Below are positions 37,322-44,585 of a stretch of 64,000 nucleotides of DNA, piece by piece; the stretch's first letter is position 1, and each line of letters opens with the position of its first letter. Position numbers and translations under genes: made by a program. The stretch comes from Bacteroidia bacterium. Lineage in GTDB: Bacteria > Bacteroidota > Bacteroidia > Cytophagales > Cyclobacteriaceae. The stretch is taken from positions 1 to 64,000 of the forward strand of contig JAUIAO010000021.1 in the NCBI GenBank assembly GCA_030425425.1, given 5' to 3'. A model generated the notes under the pieces. The model was not told the DNA's origin. It searched no databases and was given only the letters and a program-made list of their open reading frames with translations.

Positions 37322-37825
37322 TTATTTGCTTGATTCCAATATTTCATACACTTCATTGAATGACTCTGTAATGTTATCTACACCCAAATCATTGGAGCTA
37401 TCAAATATCAAGCTTGTCTTAATGGTGATTTCTCCACTCAAAGCAGCATCTAGTTTAATCAACCTTTTATTGAGATGACTCTTAGCATACCATGAGTTGA
37501 ACAACCTGTCTCTCAGAAGGTGACGATCATCAGTAAAATCACAAGTATATAGTAAAATTCTGTTCTTGATTAAGAAGAAATGCTCTACAATCTGATTGAC
37601 AGTGTGAAATACCTCTGGATCACGGAGACCATCACCAGTTAGTGTTTTTATGACCGATACTGAGTATATATCAGCGCCATCAATTTTAGTATCAGAAAAA
37701 ATTTCGTTTGATTGCTGAAAAAACACTGCGTACTCAGCCTTTCCAGATGTGATGAAGTGATAGGAATTCTTATCAGTATCGAGTAATACCTTATAGTGGC
37801 ATGGCAAGCTTAACGCCTCTATCAT
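37322..37825 (-). CDS. Hypothetical protein, possibly DUF6169-like
   Basis: The 167-residue soluble protein reads YHFITSGKAEYAVFFQQ near the N-terminus, IYSVSVIKTLTGDGLRDPEV in the middle and LYTCDFTDDRHLLRDRLFNSWY after that. The pattern reminds me of DUF6169 proteins of Bacteroidota, but I cannot confirm this. Its first 35 bases overlap the preceding small gene (37791-37940), a two-gene arrangement like that of many toxin-antitoxin or defence pairs. It sits in the leftward operon downstream of the repressor. Confidence 0.55.
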   Translation of the reverse strand: MIEALSLPCHYKVLLDTDKNSYHFITSGKAEYAVFFQQSNEIFSDTKIDGADIYSVSVIKTLTGDGLRDPEVFHTVNQIVEHFFLIKNRILLYTCDFTDDRHLLRDRLFNSWYAKSHLNKRLIKLDAALSGEITIKTSLIFDSSNDLGVDNITESFNEVYEILESSK

Positions 37826-37940
37826 TCAATTCCTTCTTAGTGATTTCACCTTTAGAATAAGCAATAATAGCTTTCTTATCGGCTACCAATTTCTTAGCAG
37901 CTGCTAATATCTTGTCTCTATGGTTTATATCAGGATTCAC
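37791..37940 (-). CDS. Small protein overlapping the 37322 gene
   Basis: A 49-codon ORF starts with GTG (37940) and ends with TAA at 37791. The protein is basic and helical (KILAAAKKLVADKKAIIAYS) followed by KGEITKKELNDRGVKLAMPL. The ending with Gly-Val-Lys-Leu-Ala and Pro-Leu looks conserved, as in small Bacteroidota partner proteins. No ATG is available upstream before a stop. It overlaps the next gene by 35 bases in another frame, implying translational coupling. Confidence 0.5.
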   Translation of the reverse strand: MNPDINHRDKILAAAKKLVADKKAIIAYSKGEITKKELNDRGVKLAMPL

Positions 37941-38000
37941 ACGTACAAAGTTAAATTAAAGAATTATAATATACTAAAGAATCGAATTCTTGGAAGTAAA

Positions 38001-38258
38001 TCACCCCAAAGCCTGCTCTGGTACCTCCAGTAGCTTGCCAATTAGCCAAGAGGTAAGTATAATAGTGCCAATTGCCAATGCTGCCTTCAGTATTGCTTCG
38101 GCATTATGATCAGATAGAAAATCATCATACTGTTTCTGGGTAATACTACCATTCCTCAGTAGTAGAGACATGTATTCTTTCTTTTCAGCACTATTTGCCC
38201 GATCATCATTGATGGAGTCTTTTAATTCGAGCAAGCGATTGTATTCATCATGGTTCAT
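38001..38258 (-). CDS. Small SHOCT-like membrane protein
   Basis: The 85-residue protein has a helical N-terminal part with LLLRNGSITQKQYDDFLSD, resembling a SHOCT-type short motif. A transmembrane helix follows (about 55-77, AALAIGTIILTSWLIGKLL). It shares this layout with the neighbouring gene at 38277. It lies in the leftward operon behind the repressor, where superinfection-exclusion proteins are often found; that role is inference. Confidence 0.5.
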   Translation of the reverse strand: MNHDEYNRLLELKDSINDDRANSAEKKEYMSLLLRNGSITQKQYDDFLSDHNAEAILKAALAIGTIILTSWLIGKLLEVPEQALG

Positions 38259-38276
38259 GTGCTCCTTATCACAGGA

Positions 38277-38573
38277 TTAATCATTGCTAGAAAATAGACT
38301 TAGTAGTAGTATTCCTAATCCAAGACCAATTAATCCACCTACAACCTTTGCCTCTGTATCAGTTCGATTCTCTTTTTGTTGTCTGGCATGGTAGAATTCT
38401 TCCCAAGAGCCAAATCCTGCTTTCCTAAGATAGGAAAAAATGTAGGTGTGAGTAAGCCCTCCAAATTTGAGTAACTCTTCATACCTCATATAGTCTTTTA
38501 CTGTAGCAGTATTATACTCTATTTTCTGAGAGATCGTCTCTAGTTCATTTTTGATTTCAGCACTTATCATCAC
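38277..38573 (-). CDS. Small SHOCT-like membrane protein
   Basis: The 98-residue protein has a helical N-terminus with MRYEELLKFGGLTHTYIFSY (SHOCT-like spacing), a charged linker and a C-terminal Gly/Leu-rich transmembrane helix (GGLIGLGLGILLLSLF). It is similar in plan to the product of 38001. Its start overlaps the stop of the coiled-coil gene by four bases. Confidence 0.5.
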   Translation of the reverse strand: MMISAEIKNELETISQKIEYNTATVKDYMRYEELLKFGGLTHTYIFSYLRKAGFGSWEEFYHARQQKENRTDTEAKVVGGLIGLGLGILLLSLFSSND

Positions 38574-38824
38574 TCTCCAAGATTATGATTCTTACTTTTA
38601 ATAAACGCCTGTAGGGCACCAACTGTTTTAGCTGCATCTATATTGGCATCATAAAGACGATCATCAAGTTTACCAAGTTTTTTCTCGCTATCAGCTATGG
38701 ATTTCATGATGATTTCATGCTTTTTCTCCAAATCTATCATTCTTTTATCCAGAGCTTCGATTTTGGATTTGTAAGCTTCCTCAGCAAGTTTCATGACCAG
38801 TTTATTTAGCCACTTTATCTCCAT
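38570..38824 (-). CDS. Small coiled-coil protein
   Basis: The 84-residue, almost wholly helical protein has a predicted coiled coil over about residues 15-65 (MIDLEKKHEIIMKSIADSE). The N-terminus is amphipathic, and no membrane span is seen. It overlaps the next leftward gene by four bases, so it probably acts with the two small membrane proteins. Confidence 0.5.
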   Translation of the reverse strand: MEIKWLNKLVMKLAEEAYKSKIEALDKRMIDLEKKHEIIMKSIADSEKKLGKLDDRLYDANIDAAKTVGALQAFIKSKNHNLGE

Positions 38825-38870
38825 CTGAATGTCTCTGTATTAAAGTTAACAATATTTACTCTTAAAAAAA

Positions 38871-39293
38871 TCACCCCAAAGCCTTCTCTATTCTCTCTAG
38901 CTTGTCCAGATACTTGGCTCTTTCAGCTTCACACTTTGCCAGCTTATCAAATACTATCGCTATCTGGTCTCGCAGCTCCTGGGCATGCTCCGGTGCTGTG
39001 TACGCATCCACCATACTCAGTATCTTCACCTGCAAGTCATTGTTCTCGGGGATATCCACATCGAGTACACGCAACATTCCTCCAGTACCCATGATTAACC
39101 AGTCAGGGTTTATAACGGGATATTGCGATAAAATTTTGGCGATTACATCTCCACTTATCTCGCTGTACAGGTTTTGACTCCTGAAATTAGAAGCTGACAC
39201 ACCCAAATTTTCAAAAAAATATTTTTTGCTAAATCCCTTGTAATCAATGAATTGCAAAATTCTTTCTTTTATGGGTGCTTTAATTTTAACCAT
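38871..39293 (-). CDS. Phage-type repressor with HTH domain
   Basis: The 140-residue protein has an N-terminal helix-turn-helix of the Bacteroidota prophage-repressor kind (about 8-65): KERILQFIDYKGFSKKYFFE, ENLGVSASNF and YPVINPDWLIMGTGGML. A C-terminal helix (about 100-138) may dimerise. No LexA/CI peptidase site is seen. It is divergent from the early operon, with a perfect dyad at 39306-39325 between them, so it most likely represses early transcription and controls its own gene. Confidence 0.8.
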   Translation of the reverse strand: MVKIKAPIKERILQFIDYKGFSKKYFFENLGVSASNFRSQNLYSEISGDVIAKILSQYPVINPDWLIMGTGGMLRVLDVDIPENNDLQVKILSMVDAYTAPEHAQELRDQIAIVFDKLAKCEAERAKYLDKLERIEKALG

Positions 39294-39305
39294 ATAGTTT
39301 GTGAA

Positions 39306-39325
39306 AGTGATTATATTTAATCACT
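39306..39325. promoter_or_regulatory. Dyad operator between repressor and early operon
   Basis: AGTGATTA (39306-39313) and TAATCACT (39318-39325) form a perfect 8+8 dyad with a four-base centre. It lies in the 68-base divergent region, where it would cover both promoters. It is the expected repressor binding site. Confidence 0.7.
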
Positions 39326-39361
39326 ATTGTACCAGATATTTAAACAAACATAGTAATAATC

Positions 39362-39592
39362 ATGCCAAAAAGACCCATCCCGATACTAGAAGCTACTGCC
39401 AATCAGATAGCCTATGTGCATGGGGTAAAGCGTATGAAAGTACACAATGCCAAGAAATTTGCCAGTAAAGACTGGGTGACATTTTTGGAGACAAAGGCAA
39501 AGATTGAAAACTATATAGAGTCTCTCAGAATGGAAGCAGTCAGAGAGGAGCGCAAAAAAAAGTATGCAGCTAAGAAGGCTGCCGAAGAATAG
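39362..39592 (+). CDS. First early gene, small basic protein
   Basis: The 76-residue basic protein begins MPKRPIPILEATANQIAYVH and ends in a Lys/Glu-rich helix (REERKKKYAAKKAAEE). It is directly downstream of the operator, in the position often taken by Cro-like or antirepressor proteins. No HTH is clear. The function is unknown. Confidence 0.55.
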   Translation: MPKRPIPILEATANQIAYVHGVKRMKVHNAKKFASKDWVTFLETKAKIENYIESLRMEAVREERKKKYAAKKAAEE

Positions 39593-39626
39593 GTTTAGGT
39601 AGTAGGTTAGGCGTATTCCATGCACC

Positions 39627-39660
39627 CAGGGGAAGGCTGGTGAGCTTTCCCCCTGTTTTT
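39627..39660 (+). terminator. Terminator or attenuator in early operon
   Basis: CAGGGGAAGGCT (39628-39639) pairs with AGCTTTCCCCCTG (39644-39656) around GGTG, and five Ts follow. It lies between the first and second early genes and may regulate entry into the early operon. Confidence 0.6.
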
Positions 39661-39679
39661 ACCTACTGCTTTTTAGACA

Positions 39680-39937
39680 ATGAAATTCATTGGGAATATG
39701 AACACATTCGATTTGATGTACCTTCTACAAGAACACCTAGAGATGCACTCCATCCGGATGAAGCATTTGGTATCCAAAAGAGCCACCACAAAGGCAATGA
39801 TGGACGAGCTGTTCCACATCAAATCAATCAATCAAAGCCTCGATATGCTCTACACTCATTTCATCCATTACAGAAGTGAAGAGCTACCCGGTGAAGTCTA
39901 TGAACAGATTGTGAAACATGTACCCATAGGATCATGA
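39680..39937 (+). CDS. Hypothetical early protein
   Basis: The 85-residue helical protein begins MKFIGNMNTFDLMYLLQEHL. No domain recognised. The stop overlaps the next start by four bases (ATGA), so it is translationally coupled to the HTH gene. Confidence 0.5.
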   Translation: MKFIGNMNTFDLMYLLQEHLEMHSIRMKHLVSKRATTKAMMDELFHIKSINQSLDMLYTHFIHYRSEELPGEVYEQIVKHVPIGS

Positions 39938-40293
39938 CTCAGGAAGCATTAGACATATTCATGTCCGAGCTTAGGGACACCATCCAGTACCAGCAAAAAA
40001 CCATACTGGAGCTTACCAATGAGGTAAAAGACCTTAAGGCTTCCATTCACAAGAACCATATAGAGGCACTATACACCGTGCCAGAAGTAGCCAGGATGAT
40101 CAAGCTCTCAGAACGTCAGGTACGCAAGCTGTGTACGGAAGATGTGATAGAGCATGTGTTAGTTGGCTCACAGATCCGCATACCATCCTCTAAGCTCCAG
40201 GCATATCTGGACATACGAGGTGAGAAGATCAACCACAGATCTACAGATAAATACCATCCTAGAACCAAAAAACGCAAAGCCATGTCACCATAG
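39934..40293 (+). CDS. Excisionase-like/MerR-type HTH protein
   Basis: The 119-residue protein has an N-terminal coiled coil (about 10-40) and a helix-turn-helix_17/MerR-like domain (about 45-92), with LYTVPEVARMIKLSERQVRKL and IRIPSSKLQAYLDIRG. The C-terminus is basic. Domains of this type occur in excisionases and in small phage DNA-binding regulators. A role as excisionase partner of the integrase or as an early regulator is plausible. Confidence 0.7.
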   Translation: MTQEALDIFMSELRDTIQYQQKTILELTNEVKDLKASIHKNHIEALYTVPEVARMIKLSERQVRKLCTEDVIEHVLVGSQIRIPSSKLQAYLDIRGEKINHRSTDKYHPRTKKRKAMSP

Positions 40294-40326
40294 CAAAAGA
40301 AACCATACTTGGTATCAGACAAGTAC

Positions 40327-40354
40327 TGTGTGCGCACCCCCAAGTGCGTACGCA
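40327..40354. repeat. GC-rich hairpin in early intergenic region
   Basis: TGTGTGCGCAC (40327-40337) pairs with GTGCGTACGCA (40344-40354), with two G-T wobbles and loop CCCCAA. It is GC-rich in an AT-rich setting, has no T-run, and lies upstream of the winged-helix gene at 40429. A replication origin, nick site or RNA regulator is possible. Confidence 0.5.
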
Positions 40355-40428
40355 GTGTACACAGCAACGAGTATAACACAAGTTAAACAATATACTCAAA
40401 TGGAAGAGTTACGACTTTTTTACACGAT

Positions 40429-40956
40429 ATGCCTACAACCAAATTAGACCCGAAACGGACTAGTATAAACCTTGCCAGTTGGCTCAAAGCGCACAATGAA
40501 AAGCATCCATACCAGGACAGAAAGAAGCGGATCAGAGGTGGAGCTTTACTCACTGCCAAGTGCATACTCAAAGACTTCATAAAAGCGTACGCACAGGGCA
40601 AAACCACGCAGGGGTATTACGAGACCAGTACCAGCTTGATAGCCGAATACACCATGCAGAGTAGATCAGCAGTGCGTCGGCAGATCAAGCATCTGGAAGA
40701 GCAGGGGTTTATCGTGGACATACAGCGAGAGGGATTTGGCAACAACTATAAGATCAAGTTTGTGAATGAATTCTTTGAGTACATCACTGAGCAAGTGGAT
40801 GAAATCAAGGATTCCGGCCAGCAGGTATCTGAGGAAATGACGGAGCAGATGTCAGAGAAGCTTATGCAGATGTATTCTGGCCGTCCACAGGACTATTTAC
40901 AGGGACTTTCGAGGGGATTTCTGTCACCGACGAAGGAGCGCCGAAATACCTCGTAA
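40429..40956 (+). CDS. Winged-helix protein, possible replication or regulatory factor
   Basis: The 175-residue protein has a basic N-terminus (about 1-50). A winged helix follows (about 62-112), with STSLIAEYTMQSRSAVRRQI and HLEEQGFIVDIQREGFGNNY. The C-terminus is acidic and helical. The pattern resembles the helix-turn-helix_36/replication-initiator-like proteins of phages. It lies after a strong hairpin (40327-40354), so it may bind there. No helicase, primase or polymerase gene is seen nearby. Confidence 0.55.
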   Translation: MPTTKLDPKRTSINLASWLKAHNEKHPYQDRKKRIRGGALLTAKCILKDFIKAYAQGKTTQGYYETSTSLIAEYTMQSRSAVRRQIKHLEEQGFIVDIQREGFGNNYKIKFVNEFFEYITEQVDEIKDSGQQVSEEMTEQMSEKLMQMYSGRPQDYLQGLSRGFLSPTKERRNTS

Positions 40957-41332
40957 TCGCTTTTTTAAAAACCGAAGTGTAGCAAGATGCTACACACACT
41001 TTGGAGAATAAGGAAAACTACTAAAAGGACTTTAAAGAGCTTTAAAGAAGATGTTAACGGTTTCAGGACTTAAAAGACAAAAAAGTTGGCGTTTGCCGAT
41101 GAACCAACAAGGAGCGGGATTTCGCATCCCCCCAATGGATTCTGCTTTGATGAAAAAAAGAAAAGGAGGTTGCGGCGGGCGCGGCGGGCACAAAAAAACC
41201 TCGAACCCGAGAGGGGCTGAGGTGTCAAATTCTTGCAGTATTCATCATCGTGGTGAGACGCCAAACCCAGGGCACGACCGTATGGCAATTTTAGTGAAAA
41301 ACTACCCTACAACCAATAAAAACGCATAAAAT
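40957..41332. other. 376-base gap, GC-rich, no convincing gene
   Basis: It begins with a perfect hairpin, GTGTAGCA/TGCTACAC (40977-40995). A GC-rich segment follows (about 41100-41280) with G/C blocks and a CCTC...GAGG pairing near 41200-41222. Open frames exist on both strands (41051-41329 plus, 41070-41288 minus), but their products are compositionally odd and I do not believe them. It may be a structured RNA, an origin or remnant repeat DNA. Confidence 0.5.
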
Positions 41333-41701
41333 ATGTGTGCTAAGAAATCTAAACTACTATCACCTGACTACAAAAAATCACTGTTCAAAGTGAAGATCTA
41401 TTACGCAGATGGAGGTGAGAAAACCTATTTCTCTTACGACTTTGAGCATGAGCGAAAAGAGTTTGAAGAGAGAGATTCTGAAGATTACATAAGGGATCTA
41501 AGAACCTTGGGCTATCAGTTTTTTGGTAGATACAATGGTTTCCGCAAGCAATATGAGCATGTAGATAAAGTGGTCGAACAGGGTTTAGTCGTTCGGGCGA
41601 TCATCTATGCCAATCAAGTGTATGAGCAAAATGAGCATGGATTCATGCCTATGCGAATACTACAAATCAATACAGAAATCCAAACTAGTGTAGAGCAATG
41701 A
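41333..41701 (+). CDS. Hypothetical early protein
   Basis: The 122-residue soluble protein starts MCAKKSKLLSPDYKKSLFKV and is alpha/beta with many charged residues. No domain recognised. The stop overlaps the next ATG by four bases. Confidence 0.55.
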   Translation: MCAKKSKLLSPDYKKSLFKVKIYYADGGEKTYFSYDFEHERKEFEERDSEDYIRDLRTLGYQFFGRYNGFRKQYEHVDKVVEQGLVVRAIIYANQVYEQNEHGFMPMRILQINTEIQTSVEQ

Positions 41702-42033
41702 TAGAAGTACTCTCCAACGAAAAGCACAAAGCCAGAAAAGAGCATGTCTGCTACTTCTGTGGTGACACCATCAAGAAAGGCACTGTCTATAACCGTCAGG
41801 ATGGGAAGTTTGACGGTGATTGGTACACTGTGAAAACACACATATCATGTTCTGAATTGGCGGTGAAGTTGGATATGTATGATAATGGTGAAGATGGTTT
41901 GACTAATCATGAGTTTAGGGACATTGTCAATGAGAAGTTCGAAGAGTTACTTCCTGAATTTGAAATGAAAACCACTTTCCGGTCACGGCTGGATGTGGTG
42001 AAAATGCAAGTCTTATTCGGTGAGGAATCATGA
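41698..42033 (+). CDS. Small zinc-finger-like protein
   Basis: The 111-residue protein has a probable zinc site: HVCYFCGDTIKKG (CxxC, about residues 17-20), then THISC about 30 residues later, giving a CxxC-(H/C) cluster. The C-terminal half is helical. Phage proteins of this shape often bind nucleic acids. It overlaps genes on both sides by four bases. Confidence 0.6.
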   Translation: MIEVLSNEKHKARKEHVCYFCGDTIKKGTVYNRQDGKFDGDWYTVKTHISCSELAVKLDMYDNGEDGLTNHEFRDIVNEKFEELLPEFEMKTTFRSRLDVVKMQVLFGEES

Positions 42034-42206
42034 TACATGTACGCACTCAGCTAATCCCGATCCCTAAGACAGACCAATGGGCAAATATCATCCACTTCAA
42101 GGATATCAACGGGTTTATCTCCACCTATCAGAGCGATGCGTACGCAACCAAGCGTATAGCCAGAGTAGCAGCCAAAAAGAAACGAATTGAAATTTTAAAC
42201 CAATAA
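42030..42206 (+). CDS. Small hypothetical protein
   Basis: The 58-residue protein starts MIHVRTQLIPIPKTDQWANI, with a basic helical C-terminus (RIARVAAKKKRIEILNQ). Its ATG overlaps the previous stop by four bases, and the next gene follows after four bases. This strongly suggests a real gene in the early operon. No family known. Confidence 0.6.
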   Translation: MIHVRTQLIPIPKTDQWANIIHFKDINGFISTYQSDAYATKRIARVAAKKKRIEILNQ

Positions 42207-42210
42207 CAAG

Positions 42211-42522
42211 ATGAAAGTAATCAAACCAGGACTTACCTACGATCTACAGAATTTAGACAATTCTGAGGCACTTCAAAGAATCCAATTCCCGCACAAGGAG
42301 CCAAATCCAGATGGATCAAAAAACTTGATAACCATTCAGGATGGCACTACCAATGAAGAAGTGATTAGAATGCTAATCGACAGGCTAAACTATCAGCATT
42401 CGAAATTTCCTTCTCGTGAAACAGCCCTTGCAATCACTAAACAGGAAGAAAGTCTCATGTGGCTCGAAAAGCGTACTGCAGACAGAAAAAAGAGAGGTGT
42501 AGAAGGTCAACACAAAGCGTAA
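42211..42522 (+). CDS. Hypothetical early protein
   Basis: The 103-residue soluble protein has ITIQDGTTNEEVIRMLIDRL in the middle and RETALAITKQEESLMWLEKR in the C-terminal part. The latter strongly resembles the Acb2-like cyclic-nucleotide-sponge/DUF7681-type small phage proteins, which have a two-helix plan with an ETALAITKLEEAxMWL-like motif. If so, it would bind cyclic oligonucleotides and blunt CBASS/Thoeris-type defences. I infer this from the motif only. Confidence 0.55.
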   Translation: MKVIKPGLTYDLQNLDNSEALQRIQFPHKEPNPDGSKNLITIQDGTTNEEVIRMLIDRLNYQHSKFPSRETALAITKQEESLMWLEKRTADRKKRGVEGQHKA

Positions 42523-42526
42523 AACC

Positions 42527-42880
42527 ATGAAAATCAACAAAATAAGCTATCAAACAGAGCTGGCATTGCCAAACGGTCAGACAGAAACCTACCGTGTAGA
42601 GGCTATTTTAGAGAAATCGGACAATCACAAGGTGGCACTAGCCAGACTGAAAGATGAAACCAAAAAGGCAATAGAATTTAGTCAGGCAGTACCTCAGTAC
42701 ATGACTTGTGTCAACACAATGCTTGAGAGCAAAGACGATCAGCAGGTAAAAAATGCTGAATTGAGGATAGAAGAGCTACAAAAGCGGTTTTCAACTCAAT
42801 CTTTCTATGACTATCGCCACATGGAGATTGCTCATGGAAGAAAAGGAATCATTGGTAGGATCAAAAACCTGTTTTCGTGA
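42527..42880 (+). CDS. Hypothetical early protein
   Basis: The 117-residue, mixed alpha/beta protein has a helical C-terminus ending GIIGRIKNLFS. No domain recognised. It overlaps the SET-domain gene by four bases. Confidence 0.5.
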   Translation: MKINKISYQTELALPNGQTETYRVEAILEKSDNHKVALARLKDETKKAIEFSQAVPQYMTCVNTMLESKDDQQVKNAELRIEELQKRFSTQSFYDYRHMEIAHGRKGIIGRIKNLFS

Positions 42881-43215
42881 TGACGATCAGATTAGAATCC
42901 AAAGAGAGTACCATCCCAGGCGCAGGGATGGGACTTTTCACAAAAGATTTCATACCTGCCAATTCCATCTTATTTCCATCCTTCTCTTGGAATGGACAGA
43001 TGAATGGCAAGTTTGACCAGGACTATGACCAGAATGCCAAAAACCGCATGGTCAACCACAGCGAAATGCCAAACCTGACCAGTTTTTGGGATGGGGCAGT
43101 GATGTGGAAAAAGACTAAGCGCGATATCAAAGCAGGTGAGGAGCTATTCTCTGACTACCGTCACACCATGAGCATACTGCCATATCCACCATCAAAGAGT
43201 TTTCTCGATTTCTAA
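42877..43215 (+). CDS. SET-domain protein
   Basis: The 112-residue minimal SET-like domain has STIPGAGMGLFTKDFIPANS (SAM-binding Gly-x-Gly region, about 8-27), MVNHSEMPNLTSF (N60-H61-S62, matching the NHS-x-x-PN motif) and DIKAGEELFSDY (GEEL-x-x-DY, catalytic Tyr region). SET enzymes methylate protein lysines using SAM. Pre- and post-SET parts are absent. It may methylate a host or phage protein. Intact but very short. Confidence 0.7.
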   Translation: MMTIRLESKESTIPGAGMGLFTKDFIPANSILFPSFSWNGQMNGKFDQDYDQNAKNRMVNHSEMPNLTSFWDGAVMWKKTKRDIKAGEELFSDYRHTMSILPYPPSKSFLDF

Positions 43216-43234
43216 ACCATAATCACTAGCAACA

Positions 43235-43453
43235 ATGACAAAAGTAACAGCAATCGCCACCATCAATCAGCAAATGGAAGTATCAGTACCGATCGAACAG
43301 GTGAGTACAGATGACATGATCAGAGAGCTACGCCGTAGAGGATGTACGGCTATCAAGCATGTATTGGTAGATGAGCAAATGAAGTGGCAAGAGGTAGAAA
43401 AGCACATCGATAGATACACATGGAACGAATTAGCGGACTTACTCGATAAGTGA
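43235..43453 (+). CDS. Small hypothetical protein
   Basis: The 72-residue soluble protein starts MTKVTAIATINQQMEVSVPI and ends with a helical, acidic segment, RYTWNELADLLDK. It overlaps the next start by four bases. No family recognised. Confidence 0.5.
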   Translation: MTKVTAIATINQQMEVSVPIEQVSTDDMIRELRRRGCTAIKHVLVDEQMKWQEVEKHIDRYTWNELADLLDK

Positions 43454-43794
43454 TGATCATCTTTCAGAATGTACCACCAGTAGAGCTTAGCCGTCAGGAT
43501 CTGGACGATGTACTCACCAATATCTATGAGTACATCGCCGAGACCGGACGAACTATTACCTACTCTGACATAGTGACCACTGACAGGGCAAAAGGAATCT
43601 GGAAAAAGCTGGAAAAGAAATCACAGAAGCTTTATGAAAAAAAGCAGGGTAAATCGACTAAGGTCACCTTCGAAAGGATAGAGGTTTATGTACTCAGCTA
43701 TATCATCAAAAACTCACCTGCTACCAATGGAGGGCAGAAACTACTGGCAGAATTCGGAAGACACACAGACATTGAAAAAATAATATTTGTATGA
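43450..43794 (+). CDS. Hypothetical early protein
   Basis: The 114-residue protein contains TGRTITYSDIVTTDRAKGIW, and its basic middle (KKLEKKSQKLYEKKQGKSTK) suggests nucleic-acid contact. It overlaps neighbours by four bases on both sides. No family recognised. Confidence 0.5.
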   Translation: MMIIFQNVPPVELSRQDLDDVLTNIYEYIAETGRTITYSDIVTTDRAKGIWKKLEKKSQKLYEKKQGKSTKVTFERIEVYVLSYIIKNSPATNGGQKLLAEFGRHTDIEKIIFV

Positions 43795-44111
43795 CAAAGG
43801 TTATCATTTTATTACTCGCCTTTCATGGCCTCAGTTCACTCACCACACTTGGGTGGCTCATCTACAACTACGGCACAGAAAGCGTACTCAGCCTACTTCT
43901 CACATTGATCTATCAGCGGCCTATGGTTGTGATTATGCCTATCAGTGCGGATGATAATAATACGCTGGTTTTCAATGTAACCAATGGGAAAACAGCACTA
44001 GAAATGGCCGATCATTTAGAAGTTTCAGCAGCGGGAATCCGCGAAAACCTGAAAGATCAATACAACATGGACGAATTGGTCAAATCAGTCAAAAAGGACA
44101 TTCTCAAATAA
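43791..44111 (+). CDS. Small membrane-anchored protein
   Basis: The 106-residue protein has an N-terminal transmembrane helix (about 3-22, VIILLLAFHGLSSLTTLGWL) and perhaps a second hydrophobic stretch (about 33-55). A cytosolic part with NGKTALEMADHLEVSAAGI, which may be a small helical bundle, follows. Function unknown. Confidence 0.5.
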   Translation: MTKVIILLLAFHGLSSLTTLGWLIYNYGTESVLSLLLTLIYQRPMVVIMPISADDNNTLVFNVTNGKTALEMADHLEVSAAGIRENLKDQYNMDELVKSVKKDILK

Positions 44112-44141
44112 TCAAAATCAGTAACAATCAAATTTTATAAT

Positions 44142-44585
44142 ATGTATTTCCAAGTAACAATCAAACACAATGTAGAGCAGGAAGATGGAATGCTCAAGCA
44201 AGTCAATGAACAATTCCTTCTGGATGCTATCAGCTTCACAGAGGCCGAAACAAGATCGTATGAATTTGCCGAGGATATGGTGCAAGGTGAATTCACAGTA
44301 GTGGACATTAAGCACAAAAAGACCATCGTGGATGTAATAGCTGAAGATGGAGGTGATAAGTTCTGGTTGGTCAAATTCAAGTATCTATCTGTAGATGGTG
44401 ATTCTGATAAGCAGAAGACTATCACTAATCAGATCCTTGTGAATGCCGATACCCTGGAGACAGCAAACAATCTGATTAAGGAATACAATAGTCAGATGCT
44501 AGTCCCGTACGAAGTGTACGCAATCACGGAAACCAAGATTGTAGAATTCATACCATACGTGAAGGATGAAGAAGTTAGCGAATAA
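44142..44585 (+). CDS. DUF4494-like protein
   Basis: The 147-residue protein fits the DUF4494 family common in Bacteroidota phages and integrative elements: FQVTIKHNVEQEDGMLKQVN, FLLDAISFTEAETRSYEFAE and KFWLVKFKYLSVDGDSDKQK. The family is probably a duplicated beta-alpha fold; its role is unknown. The 3' end overlaps the next gene by 20 bases. Confidence 0.75.
   Translation: MYFQVTIKHNVEQEDGMLKQVNEQFLLDAISFTEAETRSYEFAEDMVQGEFTVVDIKHKKTIVDVIAEDGGDKFWLVKFKYLSVDGDSDKQKTITNQILVNADTLETANNLIKEYNSQMLVPYEVYAITETKIVEFIPYVKDEEVSE

Noticed and set aside
39640-39879. 79-codon frame overlapping 39680-39937
   Set aside because: The alternative frame at 39680 has a start after the attenuator and a coupled stop-start with the next gene, so the other frame is a shadow.
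41051-41329. 92-codon open frame on the plus strand
   Set aside because: The product is compositionally odd (Gly/Arg-rich and Pro-rich patches), the opposite strand is open too, and the DNA is GC-rich repeat-like sequence. Reported as a gap instead.
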